The notes: generated from the sequence alone by a model not told the origin. A DNA stretch of 64,000 nucleotides from Pseudomonadota bacterium (GCA_021805865.1 JAJZDX010000009.1:84811-148810); one strand, 5' to 3'. Numbered from the stretch's first letter, positions 27,652-41,682 are shown. Numbers and translations: made by a program.

Positions 27652-29031
27652 ATGAGCACCCCTTCAGACTCGAGCGGCCCCGGCTCCTTCGCCCGTGAGG
27701 GCAGTCTCGAGGCGCCCACGCGCCATCCCATCGATTGGCGTGCAGCGGCCTTCTACGACGAGGCGGCGCTCGAGCAGGAGCTCACGCGCGTGTTCGACAT
27801 CTGCCAGGGCTGCCGGCGCTGCTTCAGCCTCTGCAACGCCTTCCCGACGTTGTTCGACGCGATTGACGCCACGGAGACCGGCGAGCTCGAGGCGGTGCAG
27901 AAGAAGGTCTTCTGGCAGGTCGTCGACCACTGCTACCTCTGCGACATGTGCTTCATGACGAAGTGCCCCTACGTTCCCCCTCACCCGTGGAGCGTGGATT
28001 TCCCGCACCTGATGCTGCGCGCCAAGGCGGTGCGGGCCCGAAAGGAGGGCATCAGCTTGCGCAACCGCGCTCTCGCTGCCACGGACATGGTCGGCAGCAT
28101 CGCGGGCATACCTGTGGTCGCGCAGATCGTCAACGCAGTCAACCGCTCCGCTCCGGGCCGCGCGGTGCTGGAAAAAGCGCTGGGCGTGGACGCCACGGCC
28201 CCTTTGCCGAAATACCATTCGCGCACGGCGCGCAGGCGCTTGCGCCGGCTGGGAACCGTCGAGACCCCGCGGGCTGGCGCGGGCGTGACCGCGACGCCGG
28301 AGACGACAGGCCGGGTCGCGCTGTTCACCACCTGCTACGGCAATCGCAACGAGCCGGATCTCGCTGAGGATCTGGCGGCCGTGCTCGAGCACAACGGCAT
28401 CCCGCTCGTCCTGCTCCGGCAGGAGCGCTGCTGCGGCATGCCCCGGCTCGAGCTCGGCGACCTGGAGGGAGTGGGCCGGCTGAAGGAGCACAATATTCCG
28501 CAACTGATCGGCGCGATCGATGCCGGCTACGATATCGTGGCGCCGATCCCGTCCTGCGTGCTGATGTTCAAGCAGGAGCTGCCGCTGCTGTTTGCCGATG
28601 AGCCCGATGTGCGGCGCGTCGCCCGGGGGATCTTCGACCCGTTCGAGTACCTGATGCTGCGCCATCGCGCAGGGCTGCTGCGCACCGACTTCAAGACATC
28701 GCTCGGCAAGGTGAGCTACCACGTGCCCTGTCATCTGCGGGTTCAGAACATCGGCCTGAAGACGCGCGAGGTGCTGCGGCTGATCCCCGACACCACGGTC
28801 GAGGCCATCGAGCGCTGCTCGGGGCACGATGGCACCTATGGCGTGAAGAGGGAATTTCGCGACGCCTCGGTGAAGATCGGCCGCCCGGTGGTCGAGCGCA
28901 TCGGAAGCGGTGGCGCCGATCACTACAGCAGCGATTGCCCGATGGCCGGACACCAGATCGAAAGCGGCCTCCCGGCCGGCCGCGAGCCCGAGCATCCTCT
29001 GCGGCTGCTGCGGCTCGCCTACGGGCTGTGA
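27652..29031 (+). CDS. GlpC/HdrD-like Fe-S oxidoreductase
   Basis: CQGCRRCFSLCNAFP, CYLCDMCFMTKCPYVPP, Cys-rich domain with CCGMP. Confidence 0.88.
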   Translation: MSTPSDSSGPGSFAREGSLEAPTRHPIDWRAAAFYDEAALEQELTRVFDICQGCRRCFSLCNAFPTLFDAIDATETGELEAVQKKVFWQVVDHCYLCDMCFMTKCPYVPPHPWSVDFPHLMLRAKAVRARKEGISLRNRALAATDMVGSIAGIPVVAQIVNAVNRSAPGRAVLEKALGVDATAPLPKYHSRTARRRLRRLGTVETPRAGAGVTATPETTGRVALFTTCYGNRNEPDLAEDLAAVLEHNGIPLVLLRQERCCGMPRLELGDLEGVGRLKEHNIPQLIGAIDAGYDIVAPIPSCVLMFKQELPLLFADEPDVRRVARGIFDPFEYLMLRHRAGLLRTDFKTSLGKVSYHVPCHLRVQNIGLKTREVLRLIPDTTVEAIERCSGHDGTYGVKREFRDASVKIGRPVVERIGSGGADHYSSDCPMAGHQIESGLPAGREPEHPLRLLRLAYGL

Positions 29032-29064
29032 GCGCCGCCGGATTGGGATGGTAAGGAGAGCGCC

Positions 29065-31630
<2,566 letters not shown>

Positions 31631-31807
31631 CCTGAACGATTCACGAAACGCTGCATCTCGGCGCCGGAACGCGACCGCGGAGTCGATTTTTCGGGGCGCT
31701 CGAAAACACGGATGTTTTTGCGCGAGTCCCCGGGGAGGGGTTTGCGACGTCCCGGGTAAATCGACTCAAGGGAACGGTCCGGTCCGGCAGCAGACGAAGG
31801 GTTCTTA

Positions 31808-34066
31808 ATGCAAGATCAGGAACTGAATTTCGAGGGCGTCGAGCGCCAGCCGCTGCGCACCTTCACCGAGAAGGCCTACCTCGATTACTCGATGTACGTC
31901 ATCCTCGATCGCGCGCTGCCCTCGATCGGCGACGGGCTGAAGCCCGTGCAGCGGCGCATCATCTATGCGATGAGCGAGCTCGGCCTCTCGGCCGCCTCCA
32001 AGCACAAGAAGTCCGCGCGCACCGTGGGCGATGTCATCGGCAAGTTCCATCCGCACGGCGACTCGGCCTGTTACGAGGCGATGGTGCTGATGGCGCAGCC
32101 GTTCGCATACCGCTACCCCATCGTCGATGGTCAGGGCAACTGGGGCTCGCAGGACGATCCGAAGTCCTTTGCCGCCATGCGCTACACCGAGGCGAAGCTC
32201 ACCCCCTATGCGGAAGTGCTGCTCGGGGAGCTGGCGCACGGCACGGCCGACTGGACGGCAAACTTCGACGGCACGCTCGAGGAGCCGGTGATCCTGCCCG
32301 CGCGGCTGCCTAACCTGCTGCTCAACGGTACTTCCGGCATCGCCGTCGGGATGGCCACCGACATCCCGCCGCACAATCTGCGGGAAGTGGCGAGCGCCTG
32401 CATCCAGCTGCTGGAGGACCCGCAATCGGGCACGGCGGCGCTGATGAGGCACGTCAAGGGGCCGGATCTGCCCACCGGCGCCGAGATCATCTCGCCGCGC
32501 TCGGAGCTCAAGGAAATCTACGAGACGGGCGTCGGATCCTTCAAGGCGCGCGCGACCTACGAGGTCGAGGACGGCAGCCTGGTCATCACCGCTTTCCCGT
32601 ACCAGGTCTCGCCGACCAAGGTCCAGGAGCAGATCGCCGAGCAGATGCGCGCCAAGAAGCTGCCGATGATCGAGGACGTGCGCGACGAGTCCGATCACGA
32701 GCACCCGGTGCGCCTGGTGCTCGTGCCGCGCTCGAGCCGAGTGGATCTCAAGGAGGTGATGAATCACTTGTTCGCCACCACCGATCTCGAGCGCAACTAC
32801 CGGGTCAATCTCAACATCATCGGCCTCGACGGCCGGCCGCGGGTGCTCGGACTGAAGAGCATCCTCGGGGACTGGCTGCAGTTCCGCGTGCACACCGTCA
32901 GGCGCCGCCTGCAGCACCGTCTGCAGAAGGTGAGCCGGCGGCTGCACATTCTCGAGGGGCTGCTCATCGTCTATCTCAACCTCGATGAGGTGATCCGCAT
33001 CATCCGGCGCGAGGACGAGCCGAAGCCGGCGCTCATGAAGCGCTTCAAGCTCTCGGAGGAGCAGGTCGAGGAGATCCTCAACACCCGGCTGCGCCACCTG
33101 GCGCGGCTCGAGGAGATGAAGATCCGCGAGGAGCAGAAAGCGCTCGATGCCGAGCGGCGGGGCCTCGAGGCGGTGCTTGCGAGCGAGGCGAAGCTCAAGG
33201 GGCTGGTGGCGAGCGAAATTCGCGCCGACGCGGACAAGTACGGCGATGCCCGCCGCACCCGCATCATCGAGCGGGAAGCGGCCCAGGCCATCGATGAGAC
33301 GACGCTCATCCCCAACGAGCCGGTGACCGTCGTGCTCTCGACCGGAGGCTGGGTGCGCGCGGCCAAGGGGCACGAGATCGATCCGCGTACGCTCTCTTAC
33401 AAAGCCGGTGATGCCTTCTGGGCGATGGCGCACGGGCGGAGTCTGCAGCCGGCGGTGTTCCTCGACAGCACCGGGCGCACCTACGCGCTGCCGGCGCATT
33501 CGCTGTCCTCGGCGCGAGGGCAGGGCGAGCCGCTTTCCGGCCGGCTGAATCCTCCGGACGGCGCCAGATTCGCCGGGGTCATGATGGGGGAGCCCGAGGA
33601 CCTGTGGCTGCTCGCGAGCGATGCGGGCTACGGCTTCACGGTACGCCTGAAGGAGTTGATCACGGACCGGCGCGCGGGCAAGACGGTGCTCAACGTGCCG
33701 GAGAATTCTCTGGCGTTGCCGCCGGCGCAGGTGACATCGCCCGATGCCCTGGTGGTGGTGGTGAGCAGCGAGGGCAAGCTCCTTGCCTTCCCGGTGGCAG
33801 AGGTGCCGGAGATGCCTCGCGGCAAGGGCAACAAGCTATACGACATTCCGGGCGGCAAGGCCGCCGCGCGCGCGGAGCTGCTCGCGGGTGTCGCCGTGGT
33901 TGCGCCGAAGGGGAGCCTGGTGCTGTGGTCGGGCGAGAAGCAGAAGATCCTCGAGTGGAGCGAGCTCAAGCCCTACCTCGGTGAGCGCGCCCGGCGCGGC
34001 GCGGTGCTGCCGCGAGGCTGGCCGCGCAGCATCGATCGGCTCGAGGCGCAGCGGCCCGGCTCTTGA
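31808..34066 (+). CDS. parC: DNA topoisomerase IV subunit A
   Basis: [47 protein letters not shown]. Confidence 0.97.
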   Translation: MQDQELNFEGVERQPLRTFTEKAYLDYSMYVILDRALPSIGDGLKPVQRRIIYAMSELGLSAASKHKKSARTVGDVIGKFHPHGDSACYEAMVLMAQPFAYRYPIVDGQGNWGSQDDPKSFAAMRYTEAKLTPYAEVLLGELAHGTADWTANFDGTLEEPVILPARLPNLLLNGTSGIAVGMATDIPPHNLREVASACIQLLEDPQSGTAALMRHVKGPDLPTGAEIISPRSELKEIYETGVGSFKARATYEVEDGSLVITAFPYQVSPTKVQEQIAEQMRAKKLPMIEDVRDESDHEHPVRLVLVPRSSRVDLKEVMNHLFATTDLERNYRVNLNIIGLDGRPRVLGLKSILGDWLQFRVHTVRRRLQHRLQKVSRRLHILEGLLIVYLNLDEVIRIIRREDEPKPALMKRFKLSEEQVEEILNTRLRHLARLEEMKIREEQKALDAERRGLEAVLASEAKLKGLVASEIRADADKYGDARRTRIIEREAAQAIDETTLIPNEPVTVVLSTGGWVRAAKGHEIDPRTLSYKAGDAFWAMAHGRSLQPAVFLDSTGRTYALPAHSLSSARGQGEPLSGRLNPPDGARFAGVMMGEPEDLWLLASDAGYGFTVRLKELITDRRAGKTVLNVPENSLALPPAQVTSPDALVVVVSSEGKLLAFPVAEVPEMPRGKGNKLYDIPGGKAAARAELLAGVAVVAPKGSLVLWSGEKQKILEWSELKPYLGERARRGAVLPRGWPRSIDRLEAQRPGS

Positions 34067-34072
34067 GCGCGC

Positions 34073-35845
34073 TTACCGCGAGCGCGGCTCCCCGAGGCTG
34101 CGCACTTGCGCCGTTTCGCTCAAGGAGCGCAGCCGGGCGGAGCCTTCGTCGGCTTTCAGCACGACTTCCTCCGGGGCGTTGACGAAATAGCCCTGGATGT
34201 ACTCGATGCCGAGCTGCCACAGCACCGCCATGGTGTTTGCGTCCTCGACCCGCTCGGCGATGGTGCGGATGCCGCGCCCGGCGGCCCCCTCGGCCAGCGC
34301 CCGCACGCGCTGCTGAATCTCCTTGTCGCGCGAGAGCGCCTGCACGAGCGAGCCGTCGATTTTCACGAAGTCGAGCGGCATCGACTCGAGCAGAAGCGGC
34401 GAGTCGGCACCCGAGCCGAAGCTCTCGAGCGCGAAGCGGAATCCCCACTGGCGCAGCTTCTCCGCCAGGGCCCTCGCCTGCGGCTGGGCGGCGCCGACCG
34501 CCTCGGTCACCTGGAAGCATACGCGTTGGGGGTCGGCGCGCGTCGAGCGCACGTGCCCGTCGAGCCAGGCGAGGAATGAGGCGTCCTGCACCGTTTCCTT
34601 CGAGAGCCGCACGAACAGGCAGGCGGGCCGGTGCTGCGCGGCAAAGGACAGCGAGGCGGCGACCACCCAGCGGTCGATGTTCTTCAGCAGACCGTTGCGC
34701 TCGGCCGCGGGCAGAAACTCCCCCGGGAGCACCTCCTTGCCCTGGTTGTCGAGCATGCGCAGCAGCACGTCGAACATCCGCGGGTCGCCGCCGCCCAGGC
34801 TCGCCACGGGTTGTTTCACCAGCCGGAAGCGGTTCTCGAGCAGGGCGCTCTTGATCCGCTTGATCCAGATCTCCTCGTGCGCGCCGCCGGCGCCGCCACC
34901 TGCGTCCCACGCGGCGAGCGCCTGGTTGCCGCCGCGCTGCATCGCTCTGGCACAAACCTCGGCCGCCGCGGCGATACCCGAGTCGATGTTCGTCGACCCG
35001 GGTGGCAGGATGGCGAGGCCGATCGTACACATGGCCGTGACAGTCTTGTCTCGCACGCGCAGCGAGCGCCTGGCGGCTTGCGCCACCAGCAGCTGCGCCC
35101 AGGCCGTAAGGTCGCGCTCGTTGCCGCGCTGCAGTAATAAGAGAAATCGCACGCCGCCGAAGCGGCCGGCAATCTCGCTCGGGTGAAGCGTCTCCTTCAG
35201 CAGGGTGGCGAAGTGGGCGAGCACCTCTTCGCTTGCCGTGGCGCCGACCTCACGCTCGATCGCCGCGAAGCCGTCGAGCCTCACGAGGGCGAGGCATCGC
35301 ACCCCGCCCTGCAGGGCAACCGCGAGACGGCTGCGCAGCGTTTCCAGCAGCTCCCGCCGGTGCAGCAGGCCCGTGGTGCGGTCGATGCACGCGGCCTGCT
35401 CGAGCTTCTCGATGCGCCTGTGCTCATCGGGCGGCTCGTGCCGGGCGGCCGGTACCGTAAGCTGTATGCACAGTCCGTACGGCGCGTATTCGGCGAGCCC
35501 GAGCACGACCTCGGTGCTCACCGCGGGCCGATCCGTACGCAGCACACCCGCCTTGAGCGCATGGCCGCTCCAGCGGCCCTGAAGGCAGGCGGACAGCGCT
35601 CCTTTCAGGGCCGGCCGGCAGGTCTCCTCGAACAAATCCATGACGGGCTGGCCGATCAGCTCGCTGCCGGCACCGAAGAGGCGGACCCATGTGGAGTTGG
35701 CATCGACCACGATGCCCTCCTGGACCTGGATGATCGCATCGGCCGGGCGGCTCGAAGCGTCAGGCACTTCATGCGGCTCGGTGGAAGGTGCAGGCTCGGA
35801 CAAGCTGGCTCCTGAAGGTCTCTCATCCTTGACGATCGGTCCCAT
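34073..35845 (-). CDS. PAS-GGDEF-EAL protein with degenerate catalytic motifs
   Basis: RFGGVRF in place of RYGGDEF; FDVLLRM in place of the EAL motif; EAL-like C-terminal fold motifs. Confidence 0.85.
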   Translation of the reverse strand: MGPIVKDERPSGASLSEPAPSTEPHEVPDASSRPADAIIQVQEGIVVDANSTWVRLFGAGSELIGQPVMDLFEETCRPALKGALSACLQGRWSGHALKAGVLRTDRPAVSTEVVLGLAEYAPYGLCIQLTVPAARHEPPDEHRRIEKLEQAACIDRTTGLLHRRELLETLRSRLAVALQGGVRCLALVRLDGFAAIEREVGATASEEVLAHFATLLKETLHPSEIAGRFGGVRFLLLLQRGNERDLTAWAQLLVAQAARRSLRVRDKTVTAMCTIGLAILPPGSTNIDSGIAAAAEVCARAMQRGGNQALAAWDAGGGAGGAHEEIWIKRIKSALLENRFRLVKQPVASLGGGDPRMFDVLLRMLDNQGKEVLPGEFLPAAERNGLLKNIDRWVVAASLSFAAQHRPACLFVRLSKETVQDASFLAWLDGHVRSTRADPQRVCFQVTEAVGAAQPQARALAEKLRQWGFRFALESFGSGADSPLLLESMPLDFVKIDGSLVQALSRDKEIQQRVRALAEGAAGRGIRTIAERVEDANTMAVLWQLGIEYIQGYFVNAPEEVVLKADEGSARLRSLSETAQVRSLGEPRSR

Positions 35846-35947
35846 TCTAGCGGGCCGCGGGGAGCCGGTCGGCCCGGACTCTCATTTATGTGCAATTCCG
35901 CACACCGGTTTGGCGAGGGAACGGGCTGGGGGATGGCGCGGCGCGCC

Positions 35948-36970
35948 TCATAATTGCGGCGAAAGCGCGACCTTCGCCGCCGCCCCGGGCGTTTCGCGCA
36001 CCAGACGCGGGACGAGGTAGCCGGGCAACCGCGCGGCGAGCGCGCCGGCAAGCGTGCGGGCGCGCTCATCCGGCACCGCGAAATGCGCCGCCCCGCGCAC
36101 CGCGTCGAGCGTGTGCAGGTAGTAGGGAAGCACTCCAGCCCGGAACAACTGCTGCGACAGCTCCTCGAGCACATCGGCGTCGTCATTGACCCCGGCGAGC
36201 AGCACCGACTGATTGAGCAGAGTGATTCCCGTGGCGCGCAGGGCCGCGCACGCCTCTGCCACCGCTTCGTCCATCTCACGCGGATGGTTGATGTGCAGCA
36301 CGAAGACGATCGGAAGCGATGCCGAGCGCAGCCACTGCAGCAGTCCCTCATCGACCCGCGAGGGCAGCACCACGGGCTGACGTGTGTGCACGCGGAGGCG
36401 GCGCACGTGGGAGATCGCCGCCAGCGAGCGGCTGAGGCTCGCAAGGCGGGCATTGCTCAGCGACAGCGGATCCCCGCCGCTCAGGATGATCTCCTCGAGC
36501 GAGGCGTCCCGCGCGATCTGCGCGAGCGCCTCGCTCCAGCGCGGGCCATCACCGATCTGCTCCGTGTACGGGAACTCCCGCCTGAAGCAGTACCGGCAGT
36601 GCACGGCACACGTGGAAGTGGTGATGAGCAGCGCTCGGCCCCGGTATTTCTGCAGGAGACCCGGGGTGCGCACAGCCCCATGCTCGCCGAGCGGGTCGGC
36701 GCCGAATCCGGGATGCTCGGCCAGCTCTTCGGCCACGGGCAGGATCTGGCGCAGCAGCGGGTCGTCGGGATCGCCCCGGCGGATGCGGGCCAGGAAGCTG
36801 CGCGGCACGCGCAGCGGAAAGAGGCGGGCCGCCGAGGCTGCCGCGGCGAGGCGCTCGGGCGGCAGGTCGAGCGCCTGCGCGAGCTCCTCGGGTCGGGTGA
36901 GGGCCTCGGCGAGCTCCTGCTGCCAGGCGGAGGCGGAATGCTGGCGGGGCTTACCCGATGCCGTTATCAT
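35948..36970 (-). CDS. epmB: EF-P beta-lysylation protein EpmB (lysine 2,3-aminomutase)
   Basis: [18 protein letters not shown] radical [18 protein letters not shown]; adjacent to efp. Confidence 0.95.
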   Translation of the reverse strand: MITASGKPRQHSASAWQQELAEALTRPEELAQALDLPPERLAAAASAARLFPLRVPRSFLARIRRGDPDDPLLRQILPVAEELAEHPGFGADPLGEHGAVRTPGLLQKYRGRALLITTSTCAVHCRYCFRREFPYTEQIGDGPRWSEALAQIARDASLEEIILSGGDPLSLSNARLASLSRSLAAISHVRRLRVHTRQPVVLPSRVDEGLLQWLRSASLPIVFVLHINHPREMDEAVAEACAALRATGITLLNQSVLLAGVNDDADVLEELSQQLFRAGVLPYYLHTLDAVRGAAHFAVPDERARTLAGALAARLPGYLVPRLVRETPGAAAKVALSPQL

Positions 36971-37027
36971 ACGCGGCCCTTTGATCGGAGCGGGCGCGCA
37001 TTCTGCCGCTCCGCGTGTGAGAAAGAA

Positions 37028-37597
37028 ATGGCCAGCTACACCACCGCCGAGATCCGCTCGGGTCTCAAAGTTCTGCTCGATGGCGATCCGTACTCCGTGG
37101 TCGAGAACGAATTCGTCAAGCCCGGCAAGGGCCAGGCGTTCAACCGCATCAAGGTCCGCAACCTCAAGACCGGCCGGACCATCGAGAAGACCTTCAAATC
37201 CGGCGACTCGCTGGAAGCGGCGGACGTGGTCGACTGCGAGATGCAGTACCTCTACCAGGACGGGGATTTCTGGCACTTCATGGTGCCGGACAATTTCGAG
37301 CAGTACACGGCGAGCAAGTCCGCCGTGGGCGAGAACGCGCAGTGGCTGAAGGAAGGGATCGTCTGCATCGTGACACTGTGGAACGGCGAGCCGCTGGTGA
37401 TCAACCCGCCTGCGCACGTGGAGCTCAAGATCATCGAGACCGACCCCGGCCTGCGCGGGGATACGGCCACAGGCGGCCAGAAGCCGGCCAAGGTGGAGAC
37501 CGGCGCGGTGGTGCGCGTGCCGCTTTTCATCGACCAGGGCGAGGTCATCCGCATCGACACGCGCACCGGCCAGTACGTCTCGCGCGCCAAGCAGTAA
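37028..37597 (+). CDS. efp: Elongation factor P
   Basis: [49 protein letters not shown]. Confidence 0.97.
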   Translation: MASYTTAEIRSGLKVLLDGDPYSVVENEFVKPGKGQAFNRIKVRNLKTGRTIEKTFKSGDSLEAADVVDCEMQYLYQDGDFWHFMVPDNFEQYTASKSAVGENAQWLKEGIVCIVTLWNGEPLVINPPAHVELKIIETDPGLRGDTATGGQKPAKVETGAVVRVPLFIDQGEVIRIDTRTGQYVSRAKQ

Positions 37598-37600
37598 GCG

Positions 37601-38101
37601 TCACGCGAAGTCGCGGACGGCGCTGGCGGCGAGGAACAGGGCCGCCAGCTGCGAAAGTCCGCGCGCATCCTCATCGTCGAAGCGCGCGGGCTCGGGGCTG
37701 TCGATGTCGAGCACGCCCAACAGCCGCGCACCGATCAGCGGCACCACGATCTCGGAGCGTGACGCGGAATCGCACGCGATGTGCCCGGGGAACTCGTGCA
37801 CGTCCGGCACGAGGATCGTGGCGCGCTGCGCGGCTGCCGTCCCACACACGCCCCGGCCCAGGGCGATGCGCACGCAGGCCGGTTTGCCCTGGAAAGGGCC
37901 CACCACCAGCTCCTCGCCGCGCAGAAAGTAAAAGCCGGCCCAGTTGATCGCGGGCAGCGCATCGAACAGCAGCGCCGCGGTGTTGGCGGCGTTGGCGATG
38001 AGGTCGGACTCTCCGGCGAGCAGCGCCTTGAGGTCCGCCGCCAGCTGCCCGTAGCCGCGGCTCTTGTCCTGGAAATCGTACCGTTTGGCGGTGTATGTCA
38101 T
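37601..38101 (-). CDS. msrC: GAF-domain free methionine-(R)-sulfoxide reductase
   Basis: WAGFYFLRGEELVVGPFQGKPACVRIALGRGVCGTAA; SEIVVPL; LGVLDIDSP. Confidence 0.88.
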   Translation of the reverse strand: MTYTAKRYDFQDKSRGYGQLAADLKALLAGESDLIANAANTAALLFDALPAINWAGFYFLRGEELVVGPFQGKPACVRIALGRGVCGTAAAQRATILVPDVHEFPGHIACDSASRSEIVVPLIGARLLGVLDIDSPEPARFDDEDARGLSQLAALFLAASAVRDFA

Positions 38102-38114
38102 CCGGGAACCTCCG

Positions 38115-39086
38115 CTAGGCCCGCTCGATGGGGAAGGGCAGGACCTCGTCGATGCACTCGGCGCCCGCCGCGAGCATGACCGTGCGGTCGAAGCCGAGCG
38201 CTACCCCGCAGCAATCCGGCAGGCCCGCCTGCAGGGCCCCGAGCAGCCGCTCGTCGAGTCTTTCCGCGGAAAGGCCGAGGCGCCGGCGCTCGGCGAGGTC
38301 GCCTTCGAAGCGCGAGCGTTGCTCTGCGGCATCCGCAAGCTCGTGAAAGCCGTTGGCGAGCTCCACGCCGTCGCAATACAGCTCGAAGCGCTCGGCGGCG
38401 CGCGGGTCGGCCGCATCCAGGCGGGCGAGCGCCGCCTGGCTCGCCGGGTACCCATATACGAACGTCAGCTTCCCGCGTCCGAGGCGCGGCCCGATCCGCG
38501 TGCCCATCAGGAACTCCAGCAACTCGTCGCGATCCGCGGTCGCAGCGGCGAGCCCCGCCTCCCGCGCCGCTTGCGCGAGCGCTTCCAGGCACACCGAGAA
38601 CGGGTCGATTGCGAGCTCCCGAAGGAAGACGTCGCGATAGCTGATCCGCTCCGTGGGCCGTTGCGCGCCCGCGGGCGCGAGCAGCCGGCGCAGCAGCGCA
38701 TCGACTTCCTCCATGAGCGCATCGAGCGAGATCCCCCGACGATACCACTCGATCAGCGTGAACTCGGCATTGTGCAGCCGTCCGCGCTCGAGCGAGCGGA
38801 TCACGTGACAGATTTGATAGATGTCCCCGGCGCCCGCCGCGAGCAGTCGCTTCATGGCGTATTCCGGCGAGGTGTGCAGGAAGTACGCCCGGGAGGAGCT
38901 TCCGCAGTCCTCAAAGAGCACGCGCGCCGAGTGAATGTGCACATCCGTCACCGGCGCATTGATCACGAGCGGGGTGTCCACCTCGAGCACGCCGCGCGCA
39001 AAGAAGAACTCCCGTGCCCGGGAAAGAAGGTCCGCGCGGCGCTTCAGCATGGCCGCCGAGGCGGTGGGTCGCCAGTCTGCCGTCAT
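38115..39086 (-). CDS. epmA: EF-P--(R)-beta-lysine ligase EpmA
   Basis: ADLLSRAREFFFARGVLEVDTPL; LHTSPEYAMKRLLAAGAGDIYQICHVIR. Confidence 0.93.
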   Translation of the reverse strand: MTADWRPTASAAMLKRRADLLSRAREFFFARGVLEVDTPLVINAPVTDVHIHSARVLFEDCGSSSRAYFLHTSPEYAMKRLLAAGAGDIYQICHVIRSLERGRLHNAEFTLIEWYRRGISLDALMEEVDALLRRLLAPAGAQRPTERISYRDVFLRELAIDPFSVCLEALAQAAREAGLAAATADRDELLEFLMGTRIGPRLGRGKLTFVYGYPASQAALARLDAADPRAAERFELYCDGVELANGFHELADAAEQRSRFEGDLAERRRLGLSAERLDERLLGALQAGLPDCCGVALGFDRTVMLAAGAECIDEVLPFPIERA

Positions 39087-39988
39087 CGCGCGGCGCCCGC
39101 GGTGCCGGCCTCGAGCCAGCCGAGCGTCTGACCGACCTTGACGGAGCCGCCGGGCGCAAGCTCGGGCCGCCATCCGACCGCCCCGCCCGCCAGCAGCACG
39201 ATGACCGTCGAGCCCATGTTGAACCGACCGAGCTCGGCGCCCTTCTCGAGCCGCGCCGCAGCGGCCTCCGGCGGCGCGAGCCGGGTCGGAACCCGAGGAC
39301 CGCCCGGGTCGATCTCTCCGTGCCAGACCGTGCTCATGCTCCCGACGAACAACGCACCGACCAACACCACGGCAAAGGCGAGCGGCCCGGACTCGAATAT
39401 CAGGACCACCCGCTCGTTTCGCGCGAACAATCCGGGCACCGCCGCCGCCGTGGTGGCGTTGACGCTGAAGAGCGTGCCGGGGATGAACCAGGCCTCGCGC
39501 AGGGCGGCCGAAGCGGGCATGTGGATGCGGTGGTAGTTGTAAGGAGCCAGGTACAGCGTGGCGAAGGAGCCGCCCGAGAAGCGCTCGGACCATCTCGATG
39601 GGCCCCCAAGCAGCGCCTCCACGGTGTACTCATGCCCCTTTGCCTGCAGGATCCTCGCGCCCTCGAGCCGGCCGATCCGGCTCACCGTTCCGTCGACCGG
39701 GGAGGCGAACACGCGCGCATCCGGGTCGCAGGGGCGGGCGCCGGGCTTCAGCGCCCGGGTGAAGAAAGCGTTGAACGTGGGGTAGCTCAGTGGGTCGGGA
39801 TCGGCCGCCTCGCTCATCTCGGGCTGGAAATGGCGCATGAAGGCGCCGATCAGCGCGTTCTTCAAGGGCCGCAGGCGCACACGCGTCAGCCGGCGCACCG
39901 CCCGCGACAGCAGATGCTGCGGTAAAAGGTACTGCATGGCGACGAACGCGCGTGCGCGCAGCGTCGGCGATCCCGTGGCGCCTTTCAT
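39083..39988 (-). CDS. psd: Phosphatidylserine decarboxylase
   Basis: FNAFFTRALKPGARP; YNYHRIHMP; FNMGSTVI processing motif. Confidence 0.95.
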   Translation of the reverse strand: MKGATGSPTLRARAFVAMQYLLPQHLLSRAVRRLTRVRLRPLKNALIGAFMRHFQPEMSEAADPDPLSYPTFNAFFTRALKPGARPCDPDARVFASPVDGTVSRIGRLEGARILQAKGHEYTVEALLGGPSRWSERFSGGSFATLYLAPYNYHRIHMPASAALREAWFIPGTLFSVNATTAAAVPGLFARNERVVLIFESGPLAFAVVLVGALFVGSMSTVWHGEIDPGGPRVPTRLAPPEAAAARLEKGAELGRFNMGSTVIVLLAGGAVGWRPELAPGGSVKVGQTLGWLEAGTAGAAR

Positions 39989-40009
39989 TCTGGCTCGAGT
40001 CTCCGGATC

Positions 40010-40630
40010 TCAGGTCGGGGCGAGCAACCGCGGCTCCATGCGCCGCAGCACCGCGGCGAGCCGCCGGGGGTGGAAAGGCGGCAGGAACACCGCGGCCTCC
40101 CGCGCGTGCGCATCGAACAGGAACACCGCCACGGTATGCTCGAAAGTATAGCCGCCGCCGGGCAGTGTGACCTTGCCGAGCGCGACTCCGAGGCCGCGCG
40201 CGAGGCGCCGCAGCCCGGTTGCCGAGCCCGTCAGCCCGATGAAGTCAGGGTCGAAGCGGCGCAGGTAGCGGGCCAGTACGGCCGGGGTGTCACGGCGCGG
40301 ATCGATGGTGACGAACAGCACCTGCAGGCGCGAGAGCCCGAGGGAGCGCTGCACGCGCGCCAGCATGGCAAGCGTGTCGGGACACTCGTGCGAGCAATGA
40401 CTGTAACCGAAGTACACCAGGCTCACCCGGCCCTCGAGATCGGCGCGGGTGAACGGCCGCCCGTGGCTGTCGGTGAGGCGGAAGCGCTCGAGGGGCTGCG
40501 GCTGCGGCAGCCAGGTGCCGTAGCCGGGAGCCGGCTGCCGGTTGTCCGGTGCGCCGGCCAGCCGGTACCCTGCGAGGGCGGCGGCGAGACACAGCAGTCC
40601 GACCAGGGGCCAGAAGAGACGAGAGGACAT
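40010..40630 (-). CDS. SCO1/SenC-family protein
   Basis: VYFGYSHCSHECPDTLAML; VTIDPRRDTP; FEHTVAVFL. Confidence 0.9.
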   Translation of the reverse strand: MSSRLFWPLVGLLCLAAALAGYRLAGAPDNRQPAPGYGTWLPQPQPLERFRLTDSHGRPFTRADLEGRVSLVYFGYSHCSHECPDTLAMLARVQRSLGLSRLQVLFVTIDPRRDTPAVLARYLRRFDPDFIGLTGSATGLRRLARGLGVALGKVTLPGGGYTFEHTVAVFLFDAHAREAAVFLPPFHPRRLAAVLRRMEPRLLAPT

Positions 40631-41609
40631 GACCGGATTATTTCATACTGACCGCGCGCGCAGCGCCCGGGGGCGTGCCGGCCGAAAGCTCGGTGCCGGG
40701 GAGCACGACCGGCCCTCTGCGCCGCGGCGTCCGGCGCCGTCGGTGCGAGCGCTCATCGAGCGGGGCGCGCGCCGGCTGCAGCGCGCCCGCGTTTTTTTCG
40801 GCCATGGCACCGACAACGCCTGGGACGAGTCGGCGGCGCTGGTGCTGCATGCGCTCGGCCTGCCGCACTTCGACGCCACCGTCTACGGCCGGCGCGTGAG
40901 CGCAAGCGAGGAGCGGCGCGCCCGGGAGCTCATCACCCGGCGCATCCGCGAGCGGGTCCCGGCGGTCTACCTCACCGGGCAGACCTGGTTCGCCGGGCTT
41001 TCCTTTCAGGTCGATCGCCGGGTGCTGATTCCCCGCTCCCCGCTCGCCGAGCTCATCGAGCGCCGGTTCGCGCCCTGGATCGATCCGCCCCGGGTGCGCC
41101 GGATCCTCGATGTAGGCACCGGCTCGGGCTGCCTCGCCATCGCCTGCGCCAAGGCATTCCCGCGCGCACGCGTGGACGCCGTGGACATCTCGGCCGATGC
41201 CCTCGAGGTTGCCGCGCTCAACGTGCGCCGCCACCGCCTCGGCAGGCGGGTGCGCCTCATCCGCTGCGATCATTTCAGCGCCCTGGGCGCCGAGCGCTAC
41301 GATATCATCGTGTCGAACCCGCCCTACGTGGGCAAGGGGGAGTTGGCGAGCCTGCCGCCCGAGTACCGTCACGAGCCGCGGCTTGCGCTGGCCGCCGGCC
41401 GCGCGGGCCTCGATTCCGTGCGGATCATCCTGGGGCAGTCGGCCGCTCACCTGCTGCCGAAGGGGCTGCTCGTCGTGGAGGTCGGCAATACCGAGCGGGC
41501 CGTGCGCCGCGCCTTCAAACAGCTTCCCTTCCTGTGGCTCGAGTTCGAGCGCGGCGGCGGCGGAGTGTTTCTTCTCAGCGCCGAGCAGCTGCGCGCTGAG
41601 GGACAGTGA
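40629..41609 (+). CDS. prmB: N5-glutamine methyltransferase PrmB
   Basis: Rossmann VGTGSGCLAI; NPPY motif; N-terminal helix region typical of PrmB; next to aroC. Confidence 0.9.
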   Translation: MTGLFHTDRARSARGRAGRKLGAGEHDRPSAPRRPAPSVRALIERGARRLQRARVFFGHGTDNAWDESAALVLHALGLPHFDATVYGRRVSASEERRARELITRRIRERVPAVYLTGQTWFAGLSFQVDRRVLIPRSPLAELIERRFAPWIDPPRVRRILDVGTGSGCLAIACAKAFPRARVDAVDISADALEVAALNVRRHRLGRRVRLIRCDHFSALGAERYDIIVSNPPYVGKGELASLPPEYRHEPRLALAAGRAGLDSVRIILGQSAAHLLPKGLLVVEVGNTERAVRRAFKQLPFLWLEFERGGGGVFLLSAEQLRAEGQ

Positions 41610-41682
41610 AGCCCCCATGATTGCAGATCCGGCCGAACAGATCGGCGGAGCGGCATCGGGTGCGGGGTTGGAGGCCTCTTAA

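Noticed and set aside
31681-31766. 9-bp inverted repeat AGTCGATTT/AAATCGACT between parE and parC
   Set aside because: Arms are far apart and short; could be chance, no supporting context.
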